A program made the position numbers and the translations under genes. A DNA stretch of 64,000 nt from positions 108,330,362 to 108,394,361 of the forward strand of contig CM018693.1 of assembly GCA_009363875.1 (NCBI GenBank). Direction: 5' to 3'. Each line of letters begins with the position of its first letter. Positions within the stretch are counted from its first letter, which is position 1. This DNA is from Mikania micrantha. Taxonomy: Eukaryota; Streptophyta; Magnoliopsida; Asterales; Asteraceae. Below are positions 23,678 through 34,360 of this stretch, in pieces. The notes below the pieces were generated by a model. The model saw only the letters and a list, made by a program, of their open reading frames with translations. It ran no database searches and was not told the DNA's origin.

Positions 23678-23941
23678 ATGAAGCAATACAACAAAGATGT
23701 TCTTTATATGGATGTGTTGAAGCCAAACTTTGAGAGTCTCGAAGAAGGAATAAAACAAAGAGATGAGCTTAGTAAAGAGTTGCTAAAACTCCCCCCTAAT
23801 GCAGTACGTGAGCTAGTCGTTTTGTTCATGGTGGACGAAGGTGCAACAGACGTTCAACAACTGCTGATAATTACAAAAATCATTAAAACACTTCGTTGTT
23901 CAATGAAGTTAAAGACTCATTTCCTAGCATCTTATATGTGA
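23678..23941 (+). CDS. Small ORF of unknown function in the MULE (87 aa)
   Basis: An intact frame starting MKQYNKDVLYMDVLKPNFES, followed by a basic/acidic helix-rich part (EGIKQRDELSKELLKLPP) and a hydrophobic ELVVLFMVDEG segment. No known motif recognised. It is divergent from the 77-aa ORF and has a TATA-like word upstream. A real transposon accessory gene or a captured exon are both possible. Coding composition looks better than its AT-rich surroundings. Confidence 0.4.
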   Translation: MKQYNKDVLYMDVLKPNFESLEEGIKQRDELSKELLKLPPNAVRELVVLFMVDEGATDVQQLLIITKIIKTLRCSMKLKTHFLASYM

Positions 23942-24833
23942 TTTTGTAGTTTTTTTACTTCTTTGTATGTTTAATTAAATTAAAACATATGCTTTTTTAT
24001 TTTAATCATTCTATTGCATTTATTTTTTACGTTCTATTAGTTAAAAATAAAGTATCATATAAAAACATACAAAAAACATAAACAAACTATCACACTTTGT
24101 GCACATGACCAATTGCAATAATAACTACATAATAACTATGTAATAATTACGTATTATACAAAAACATACCCAAATTTAACATACTTTATGTAAACATGAA
24201 CCATTACATGAATAATTACGTCCTAATACAGTTAAAATGACTTATCGTACTCTAACATAACCAAAAATCACATACTTTATATAAACATAAACAATTAAAT
24301 TAATAATTACGTACTAACTATGTAATAATTACGTATCACACTCTAAACATAACCAAAATCACCTACTTTATATAAAACATAAACAATTACCCACTACTAA
24401 TGTTAAAATAACGTATCATACTCTAACATAACTAAAATCACATACTTTATTAAACATAAAACATATAAATAAGTAATTACGTACCAAAAATCGCGTACTT
24501 TATATAAACATAAACAATTACATTAATAATTACGTATTAATAATGTCAGAATGACCTTTCGTGCTCTAAACATAACTAAAATCACATACTTTGTATAAAA
24601 CTTAAACAATTACATGAATAATTACCCACTAATAATCTTAACATTATGTATCATACTCTAACACAACCAAAATCAGATACTTTATTAAACATAAAACATT
24701 TTACGTACTAATAAATCAAAATTACATATCATAACTCAACATAACAAGAATCACATACTTTATTTAAAATGCACATTTAAAAGTATAATAAACGTACTAA
24801 CATTTAAAAAAATAATGTCCCCCCACACATTTT
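23942..24833. other. AT-rich spacer with repeated ACGTA motifs (MULE)
   Basis: No gene. At least ten AATTACGTA(C/T) words and repeated AAAATCACATACTTTAT plus TAAACATAAACAATTAC phrases form a degenerate array with a spacing of roughly 60-120 bp. Confidence 0.6.
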
Positions 24834-27240
24834 TTAAACACTTCTCCATCCAGTCAAACTTTTCCAGGTCTTCCTTCTATCATGACTAGATTGACCAAAA
24901 TTATGACAAAATCTAGATCTCTTTCTCATTCTACTAATAACTTGTTCACGTTTGGATTTGAAACTTTTATGCGATCCCGAACCTTTGTTCCTTATACCTG
25001 ATGGCACACGAACAGTTTCGGTTGATAAGCCGTTTTGTGGAGGTACAAAAGATGCAACAATGTCTTTCTGTTTTACTAATGGTATTCCTCTTGTTTCTTC
25101 ATCCGTCTTGTCCATTATTTCTTTTAAGCTATCTCTAAAATTGGTTAACTTGTCCATGTCTTTCAAAAACTTTTTGACTATGTATTCACTAGAAGACATT
25201 ATATCACGTACCACTTTATTAACTTGAGGATCTATTCCACTTAAAACATCTGGTGCTATATTTGAACTATTCGATATATTGGGAACCACATTCTTTGTCT
25301 ATCGACATGTTACATATTTTTCTGGAAACACTTTTATTTGACATAATCTTAAAACATAAAAATAATGACGACATAACAAACCATATTGCCCAAACCTTCT
25401 GCAACTGCATCTAAGTGTGATATCATCATCCACTTAAAGGTATGACACCTACAAATACAAAAATAACAAAAAATGAAAATAAAAAGTTTGGTATATCAAA
25501 ATTACAGACCATCCTACCAAATTCAACTAGAAACCACAAAAAAATGGCTACATACCTACAATAATCAAGATCCATGAGCCTTAATATCCTTGATCAAAAA
25601 TTTGGTAAATTCTTCTGATTGTGATGTACACACTGATAGACAATTATGAATTGAATCATATATTTATTCTTGAACATCAAATAAAATACTTCTTGTAACA
25701 ATTTTATGTGCTTGCTCCTCAAGAAAATCATCAGACCGGATATCAGGCGTTGTATTCCTTGAATCATGATCGTTTTTTCATTGTGTATGCCTTTGTGATT
25801 CCATGGCGGTATCAAAATGTGTAAAGAATTCAAGTAATGTTAATTGACAATTCGATACTTGTCCAAAATAATGATTCCCACTTTCAGAACATGACGTAGT
25901 ACGTATTAGCCCAGACATCGGTTCATTCCGATAAAAAGCAGGAATCCACATATCCCTAGTCTCGAACATGTATCCAAACCAATTAACATTACATAGGTCG
26001 TAGTCGTCCGTGATTGACAACCATTCACGATCAAACTCCTCAGGTGTTATTGAATAAGTCCACACTATGGTGCGTATACACAACTTGAATTCTTCGTTGT
26101 TACATAAGGCACTGCTAACCTGTCACATGTAATACTATATTACCATAAAATTATTATGCAAACAAATTACAATAATTACGTACTCTGTATAATTAAAACC
26201 CAAAATAACGTACCATCCAAACAACTTCTATAGCCTATTTGATAACAACATCTTGGTCCGTCACTACAACCTTTGGGGAAACCCAAAAGCATTTGTAAAA
26301 CATTCCAATAACCGTTTGTATGAGGCAATTATTTCTGACCCTAATAATGCAGCTCCAAATGTAATGTTGCAACAGTGGTTGTCAATACGCATAAAAGGAA
26401 CAAGAACCATTTTCTATATGGGAAAAAAATATATGTGAGCAACATAATATAATATCAAAACATATTATAAGTTACATAACATACTATTCAGAAATTTATT
26501 TCATTTACTTGTTAGTCCGGAATGTTGCATCAAATGAAACAACATCACCAAAACATATTGACAAGTTACATAATATCAAACCAGTAAGCTGATTTTTATT
26601 GTCCTTGGTGTACTCAAATGAAAAATCAGGGACAAATTCCTTCTTCTTCAATAACATATTGACAACCATGTCCGCATCATATTCACCAAGAAACAAATTT
26701 ATTTATTTTTTTGAAATTCTTACAATCCACATATGTAACTCCAACCTTCTCAAACCCCCCATACTTTGTACGCGTTATATTAAAAGCTCTAACTGAACAA
26801 ATATTGTCCTTGGACATTGAACATATCAACTGCATCTGCTCGTATGTTAACTTCCTACATGATGACAATAGGTGGATATCATCTTGTGAAACAAGACTGT
26901 GATTGTGTTCTTCTACAAATTTGCTGATATTAAACGTCAATCCATCATGTGATTTTAAAACAATGTGAGCTAAACATCCGGTTCTTTGACTAGGCCTGTT
27001 CCTAAATTTGATTTTCTTTTCTTCTCATCTTTGAATTACAATCTCTTGTTGGTTTATGTCCCTCCTTAGAACATACAATGTATTTTATCTTTATAAACTT
27101 TCCATAACAAATATGAGATCCTCTGCGAGCTGTAAAACCACCTTTTATGCAAATGTTTGGTAAAATTCAAATGCATGTTCAACAGCATAAAAAATCATAC
27201 CTTCTTGTGGTTTGCACGATATCAGGACATCAGGTTTATA
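24834..27240 (-). pseudogene. FAR1/MULE-type transposase, degenerate
   Basis: Pieces in several minus frames follow FAR1-family order. The FAR1 zinc-binding domain (27240-26940) has HAFEFYQTFA, GGFTARRGSH and YIVCSKEGHKPTRDC, joined by a frameshift. Next come EEHNHSLVSQ and the YGGFEKVGVTYVDCKNF linker (26930-26690). MULE transposase core: first Asp in VVSFDATFRTNK (26510-26550), ALLGSEIIASY and the second Asp in TDQDVVIK (26440-26230). WIPAFYRNEPMSGLIRTT and CSESGNHYF follow (26000-25860). The SWIM zinc finger CSCRRFGQYGLLCRH is at 25408-25364. The C-terminal piece (25289-24834) ends in a damaged CCHC-like CHNFGQSSHD. Stops and frameshifts mean it is not active. It cuts and pastes DNA at the element ends in living relatives. 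Confidence 0.8.
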
Positions 27241-28022
27241 AAAATGCTTTCCTGATGTTGGTGATACGCGTTCTAAACCAACACATAACTGATCAATTTG
27301 AAATCCTGCATTAAATTAATCATGTACCAAACTTATATTGTATCAAAATCTCAAATAATAAATTACGTACCAATTAATGAAACCATAGACTTATTATACA
27401 TCCTGCATTAACTTAATCACGTACCACAAACGTACCACTTGAAACATAATATAAAAATGTGATCAATAACTTAGAAAAACCATCACGTATATATTAATTA
27501 CGTTCTTAATCATAATGCTAAACTAATAACGTACCACTTATATCATTTACAATTTATGATCGGTAACAAATAAAATTCAATACACATTTAAAAAAACAAT
27601 ATTAATTACGTTCCTATTCCGTAAATTATAACTATAAATTCCGTACAATCTATATCAGATATAACATAAAAATTCGATCCAAAAATTCTTCCGTCGTTCT
27701 CGATTCATCTATTATCATCATACATCATTTGCTAATATAAAAAAAACATGTTTAGATCAAACAGCGTACCTTCGCGATCTCTATCACGTCCATTAAACGT
27801 ATAACAACGATGTTTCTCTAACTTTTTTTCTTAGTTTAAAATTGCAGCAAAAATTATAGTGAATTCCTGAATTCGTATAAAAAATATTAAAAAGTAACCG
27901 ATTCCATGTTTGTTGTGCGATGCCGTAATTAATATAATCGTTTCTTAAAATACGCTGTGTGTCAGTTACATAAATAACCCTCCGATACATATTTTAGAAT
28001 TACACATGTCATATGTTTTGTG
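27241..28022. other. MULE right arm, non-coding
   Basis: AT-rich DNA with ACGTACC words in the orientation opposite to the left arm (for example AATTACGTACC and CACGTACCAC at 27300-27540). The end of the transposase leader may lie here. No gene seen. Confidence 0.45.
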
Positions 28023-28045
28023 GCTTCTTACGTTTAGTATGTTAA
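28023..28045 (-). repeat. Right terminal inverted repeat of the MULE
   Basis: GCTTCTTACGTTTAGTATGT is the start of the 23-base inverted partner of 3755-3777, 20/23 identical. Confidence 0.5.
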
Positions 28046-28632
28046 GTTGAATATGTATTTGATCCAGCGCCTATATATATATATATACATACTAGCTTTG
28101 GACCCGTGTACCACACGAGATTTATTAGAAGTTGATTTATAATTTTTTGTTTATTTAATTTTTATTAAAATTAATAACATTAATATATATAATTAATTTA
28201 CATTAAAATAAGTATTGTATATATATATATATATATTATATTTTTAAATTTAGTCGGCATCATTGATAATATATATTATATTATTTAAATTGGTATATGT
28301 TATATATAAAATTCTTTACGTTTCTGACAAATGTATTGAGTTTTTGAAAAATTACAACTGGGTCAAATATTTCTATTTTTGTTATAACATAGTTGTGAGG
28401 AATTTTTATGATTTTGTTTTTTTAAAGATAAATATTATATAGAGTTTGTGCTGACATATTAGATTTTGTTATCCAATTTATGCTTCTGCAAATGATATAA
28501 TATACCAGTTTTTTAGAGTGTAGTGTTTTTTTACCCAATTTGAAAACCTAAAACCAACTTTCAATAAACGGTTCTTTCTACAACACCCGTTTTATAACCG
28601 AGGTTTACCATACTTTTTGCACTAAATCCCCC

Positions 28633-28764
28633 ATGGATGTTCACGGAAATTCTTCTATCGGAGGTGAGAAGCAGGATATAGATCTTGATTATCTTTCGAT
28701 GTTTTCATCTATTCCTGAATCGCATGATAAGTTCATAAACCGAATGAAAGGAAAATCCATTTGA
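28633..28764 (+). CDS. Short ORF (43 aa), unknown
   Basis: MDVHGNSSIGGEKQDIDLDY and then LSMFSSIPESHDKF, ending at TGA, followed 11 bases later by AAAG/GTATTA, a plausible splice donor. The composition is more protein-like than the AT-rich surroundings, so it may be a captured first exon. No homolog recognised. Confidence 0.2.
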   Translation: MDVHGNSSIGGEKQDIDLDYLSMFSSIPESHDKFINRMKGKSI

Positions 28765-29199
28765 AAAAACTCAAAGGTATTACGCTATGTTGTTTCATAA
28801 TTAAAGATTTTTGTATTCTGTATTATTAGGAATTTTAGTATTGTTAATGCGTTTTAATCCTGTTAAGTTATCATTCTGCAAAGTAACCAATCGTAATTTG
28901 CCCTATTATTTATTTTGAGAATAATGTTGTTCGGTATTAGGTTATATTCTACTTCTTGTGTTTTAAACTGATTTAGTAAGTATGCATTTGTAAGTGTGAT
29001 CATTTCAATAATAAAATGGCATATTTCATTGAATAATGATCGGATTTTGTATGATATCTTTTAATATTCATGTTTCATGTTTACTGCACAAGTAAACGTG
29101 AAAAATGCATTCATGTATTGTATATATCAAATTTATATATTAGGTTATTTAAATTTGTTTTAACTTTATGAACGGAAGAAAAACAGAAGATTATAAGCA

Positions 29200-31111
29200 G
29201 GCTTTCAAAATCAAAGAACATTGATAGTCAATATGTTTGATATTCTTTTGTTTTTTTGGGACTTCTAATGCACATGTATAAGGAAATCAATTGATCACAT
29301 GATATAGTGAATATTTAGAAATAAGGAGTAAACTTTTATCAATACATAAGGTTAATAACATGTTATTTTTTATATATATCTTAACCTACTATAAACAGAT
29401 TAATACATTGAGAAATCAATTTACTTTTTATGATGTAAGGTTTTATATTGTTTGCTGCACAGGTAAAAATGTAAATAATATCATCTATTGAATTATTATG
29501 CGTGTTTTGTATGCATAACTTACATGTATAAATAACATAGTAAATTGATTTTAGTGTAATATTGTCTTAGTTTTTTGCATGTTTAAACATGCATAGTATG
29601 TTTTTGTATGAGAGGCCACATTGTTTCCCAATCCTTACAGATGATTTGAAATTAAAAATCTTATATCAACTTTTATTTGTTATAAAACCATTATAATTTC
29701 GTATCTTGAAAAAGAATACCCAAGCAAACTCTTCAAATTCGGCTGGTAAGTAATGATGGTGTAGGAGTTTTGAATTTGAAATTTGAAATCGTTTGAATTT
29801 GAATTTAAATTTAAATAATTACCATTATGATTATTTATTAAGAGATAGAATATATTTATTTAATATGAGAGATAATTTATGTTGATTGTACATCTAGCTT
29901 TGGACCCGTGTAATACATAGGGATGCATTAGAATTTGATTTTTATTTCTTTGTGATATTAATACAATTGAAATGAATACATGAATACATGTGCTCCTGAA
30001 ATAAAAGATGATATTTTTAGTGAGGTAGCATTGAAAATAAACGTATTTTAATACAATTGATATTTTTTTCATGTTATGTAATAAATGTGGAAGTTTAAGT
30101 GTCACATTTAAATAAAAAAAGAATACTGATTGTACACACCTTCTGAACATTTGAACCCAAAAACTAAAATGACACATTGGCTTTTTGTAAGTCAAACGTA
30201 GTACCCAAAAATTGAATTTGAAGTGTTTGTATTTAAGGGAATGTAAGCTTAATCGCTTGTACATTAAATTTATAAGCAAAAATTCCCTTTAGTCTCTGTC
30301 TATTGAAATAAAATTTTCTATTATAATAAACAAAAATAATGTTTCACACTTGTCAAATTTTCATTCTTTTATTGCCATTTATCATTTTTCTATCAATTTA
30401 TTCAATTTTCTATCTTATTAATTAATCACATTCTCTCATATTGAATACTTATAATATTAATGAGTAATAATATTATTTGTCTTTTTTCTTGCAAGAAAAT
30501 AGTTTTTAATAAAATATGTTAAATCAATTTTTTTTATTAAAAACCACACATAAAAAAGTTTATAAAATATGAAATTTTCAATGTAACAGAATGTTTTATA
30601 GTAAAAAAAGTATTTGAAATTAGTATTTTTAGAAAATAAAAGTTTAATAAAAACAATTTTTAAAAATTAAAATAAACCATAAATCATAGTTTTCAAATAA
30701 TAGAATTTTTATAAACAAATAATGTTTCTTAAAATGAAATGCTTAAAAAATAATTATTTTAAAGAAAAAAGTTATAAAAATGTTAAGAAAAAATAAACTT
30801 TAGTTATTTATGTTTAATGATATTTCAAGTTAAGTAATCTAATTTTATTAATTATACAAACCACGCCTTATATTCTTGATTTGTAACAATTAGTTTTTGA
30901 TAGAAAGTAAATGAATTTTGAACATCAATTAGTTTAAGAATTTTTATTCTTACAAAACAAGTAGGTCACGTATTATTTTTTAGTTATTGAAAATTTTAAT
31001 TATTATATTATTTGTTAAAATACTCATTAATATGTAATTTATTTACTTTATAAAAAATATTGTATAATTTTTAAATATTTATTATTAATTATTTAATATT
31101 TTATATTCAAT
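29200..31111. other. AT-rich interior of the Helitron-like region
   Basis: Very AT-rich, with long A and T runs and no supported coding sequence. The open frame at 29860-30279 on the minus strand is low-complexity and overlaps a Helitron-like hairpin. Confidence 0.5.
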
Positions 31112-33920
31112 CCGTGTAATACGCAGGGTAATAATCTAGTAAACAATAAAAACAAACCAATAATAAGCTTCAAAATTGTTGCAATAAGAAACCATGTGTG
31201 ATATAAGATAACATCATGTCACACCCCCCAAAAATCCACGTGCGGTGTCAGACCGCGTGGGTGCGACGTGGCAAGGATCATAGCTCTTGATCATATAGAA
31301 CGACCCTATATGAGTTAGACACCCATACAGTTTTATAGATAAGGCTGGTTCCGTAAATTAAGCAGCGGAAAAGTTTAATACTAAAGCAGTGGAAATAATA
31401 ACAATGTTTGCAGCGGAAATGTAAGTTGTATTAAAAACTACATGTTTTAGTTATATCAAAACCAAACAAACAAAGCGCAAGCCTAGGACTAGAGTCTATA
31501 TGCATGCACACTCTCTTGTGCATCACCATGTACGTCCTAGCTTGTGCTGATCAGTTACCTGAGAATACATGCGAAAACGTGTCAACATAAAGTTGGTGAG
31601 TTCACAAGTTTAAATAGTTAAAATCAGTAAATAGACATATACTGGGTATGTTAAGTGTTTGTTGGATCTATGATCCCGAGTGTGTCCGTTCATCTTACCG
31701 AAACTCGACTATTCCTTTGCCTCCCTCATCACTAAACCCAGCATCAACATCGGTATTACACTCGTCGTGACCTCCAGTCACAATTGTTTTCGAGTGGGGT
31801 AACTCAAACCCAGTAGTTTTCGAGTGTTACACAAATAATGGTAAGGGTATGTGAGGACTTTGTTGCGATAATAGTTACACTCAAAATGGTTTCACAACAT
31901 ACCATTCATATATCTAAAAACAATTGCATAGTATTCTCACCCCAAGAGTTTAACAAAAGAGTTAAAGAATAAAAGTGGGGCTGTAAGAGTTTAGTAGTTG
32001 ATTTTCTTCTCGTGAACGGTTTAGTGCGCCTTTAGCGATTACCTATATCAGATAGGTGTTATGAGTTTGTGTTCACATTCGTGTTGGTCTCACAGGACCG
32101 TATTCGTTTCCAAACAACTCCAAGTTGTTATGTGGGTCGCGTTGACCTTGTTTGACCGTGTTGACCGTGTTTGACCTAACGACCCGTTGGTGGCGTGTTT
32201 AGTTCAAGTGATCATTTTACGTGCGATTAGTGTCGTGTGTTACGTGTAAGTGCATAAGTCACGTTCGTGGGATAACTTACTATTGATAGTAAGTTTCCAC
32301 TTTAGGAATGTTTCCATATTAAGCAAGTCATACAAGAAATCACTTTCCATTTATTCTAGTATGCATAGTTAACCTATATGATCATGTTATCACGTAGCAT
32401 TCAATCACACATACTCAAATAATTACCTTTCTCGTTTAAAAGTTTCTATTTATAGAAGTTGTAATAGTAAGCATATTTCACTAAGTCTAACAATCAAACT
32501 CATCAAGATATCAATATCCTAGTCTCAAATAACCGATTAAGCATGCTTGATATGACTAACAGATCGTTCTTCACCTACTTCTTAGATTAACGTTACTATT
32601 TTTAGAAATAATGAGGTAAATCAAGTTTTATAACACTTTCAACAATCAAATGTACTCAAAATCATCATGCAAATCATAAATCATAATCTCAAACACATGC
32701 ATATGGCTATTTCATCATCTATCACTGCTTTGTAACATTAAAGTTACTAAAAATAGTAACATGTCACAAATTACATTATACCATAAGTCTTACACATTAA
32801 TATGTCAAGAATCATCATCTCAAACTCAATCTAATAACCCAAAACCCATGCATATTTGTATTTCATCATACAACAACGCTTTGTAACAAAAAAGTTACTA
32901 AATATAGTAATATCTTCAAATTACCCATTTTTCACCAACAAAAATCATGGTAAACCTTGTAGAATATCCCAAACATCATTCATAAGCATTTGTTCATGTC
33001 CAAAATCACATAAATCCAACTAGATCTTGCATGCATATGGCAAAAAGTCATCTTTTCACAGTAACACTATCATATGAACATTAAAACCCATCAAGATCAT
33101 CATAGATCGTTCAAGATGCACCAAATCAGTAGCAAGATCATAAATCACAGATCTATAACGTCAAAATTTCGTGCATGTGTGGGTTGGGTGTGTGCATGTG
33201 GCCTTAGAGGCTTGCATGTGTGTGTTTATGTGTTTTTATGCTATATAGGCCATAGATTTACCTTCAAAGGCTCCTATGATGCTGAAATGTTACTGTAACA
33301 ACCCCCTAGAATCTTGGACAACCATGCTAAGCAAGATCAAGAAGGTGAAGATGATGAATGAGCTTCAATGGGTCTCCTTCCAAGCTCCTTCAAGCTTGCA
33401 AGCTTCAAGCTTCCTCAAATGGCTTCCAATCGTGTTCCTTGGGTTCCAGAGCTGGTAGCATGGGTTTTGGGTGGCTTATGGTCGGGTGGTGGTGTCTGGT
33501 GGTAGATAAAATGATCGTAGAAGATTTATAATGATTTTTGTGAGGTTCAAGAATATTTTTACGATTCTGGGCTGGCAGGCGCATCGCCTGGCGGGCGACA
33601 CTGAGGCCAGACGTAGCGAGCGGAAGGGCCACCATATGACCTCTCTGTCTCGCGTGTGCCGCCAAGAGTGGGATGTCGGGCCTAGGCGTACCGCCTGGTC
33701 TCCCGGTTAAGCCCAATTGGCCCATTTTCATGTTGTGTCTCCTTTTTCGCGTATTTCTCGTTTAGGATCATCATTATGAGACTTATAAACGTTGTTTCAC
33801 CTGTTTTAGGTTCCATTGAGCCTAATTGTTGTGAAATTAGGTTTTTGTTTTGTTTAGTTCACCTACGTTCGTTATTCAAAACACGTGCGTATGTTTTCCG
33901 ATAATTCCTCGAATTATCGT

Positions 33921-34335
33921 TGTAAGTCCCAATCACTTTAATCTTAACAATTCAATATCAAACCAAACTAACTAATGAGCGGAAATCAATAACTAGTTTA
34001 TCAAGAAATCAATACAAACATTCAAAACTTGCATACGAGATTGTATTTATCAATAATCACTCGTCTGATACAAGAAGAATGAGAGAACAATGAAGAGAAA
34101 AAGATGAAGAGTAACTCTTTAAGAAAATACTGAATGAATGCTTAACCTTCATAATGAAACAAAAACAAATATATATAACCGGAAATCTATGACCGAGAAC
34201 CATTAATACCAACAACAAAATCCACCGAAAACCAATCAAATCCATCGAGAACAATTCATTTCACCGAAAACATGTTGTCATCACCAAAACAAACAATTCC
34301 ATGATATCACAATCCTTATAGTATTGACCCTTACA
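33921..34335 (-). repeat. Sirevirus 3' LTR (415 bp)
   Basis: It runs from the TGTAAG end at 33921 to the CTTACA end at 34335. The last 130 bases, with ACCGAAAACATGTTGTCATC and then ACAATCCTTATAGTATTGAC, match the end of the 5' LTR at 51785-51918 almost exactly. Confidence 0.85.
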
Positions 34336-34348
34336 ATCTTCCCCTAGG
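34336..34348 (-). promoter_or_regulatory. Sirevirus polypurine tract
   Basis: Minus strand CCTAGGGGAAGAT directly precedes the TGTAAGG start of the 3' LTR. Confidence 0.7.
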
Positions 34349-34360
34349 ATTATGATATTG

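Larger units (their letters stand above)
3755..28045. mobile_element. Ulp1-carrying Mutator-like element (KAONASHI/KI-MULE type), interrupted
   Basis: The outer ends are an inverted pair, TTAATGTACAAAACGTAAGA (3755 onward) and TTAACATACTAAACGTAAGA (complement of 28045 back), with 20 of 23 bases shared. Between them lie an Ulp1-like peptidase remnant (+), two small ORFs and a FAR1/MULE transposase remnant (-). The sequence is rich in GTACGT-type motifs on both sides of a 14.8-kb insertion at 8220-22975. Without the insertion the element is about 9.5 kb, a plausible size. Established knowledge: KI-MULEs carry a transposase and an Ulp1-like gene. I did not find a 9-11 bp target duplication, so the exact ends are provisional. 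Confidence 0.6.
28092..31139. mobile_element. Helitron-like element(s) with facing 3' termini
   Basis: Three ends have the Helitron form of a short hairpin, 7-9 bases, then CTAG. They lie at 28092-28120 (minus: CGTGTGGTACACGGGTCCAA then AGCTAG), 29894-29925 (minus: TGTATTACACGGGTCCAA) and 31112-31139 (plus: CCGTGTAATACGCAGGGTAA, then TAATCTAG and T). The first and third face outward and are weakly inverted copies of each other. No Rep/helicase gene is present and no 5' TC end was identified. Content is AT-rich. Several non-autonomous copies inserted in each other would explain it. Confidence 0.4.

Noticed and set aside
29860..30279. 139-codon minus frame
   Set aside because: Low-complexity AT-rich translation that overlaps a Helitron-like terminus; no recognisable motif.
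33294..33310. TGTAACAACCCCC as the start of another LTR
   Set aside because: No partner end or target duplication; it lies inside LTR F, whose two ends are already supported by CATCA.
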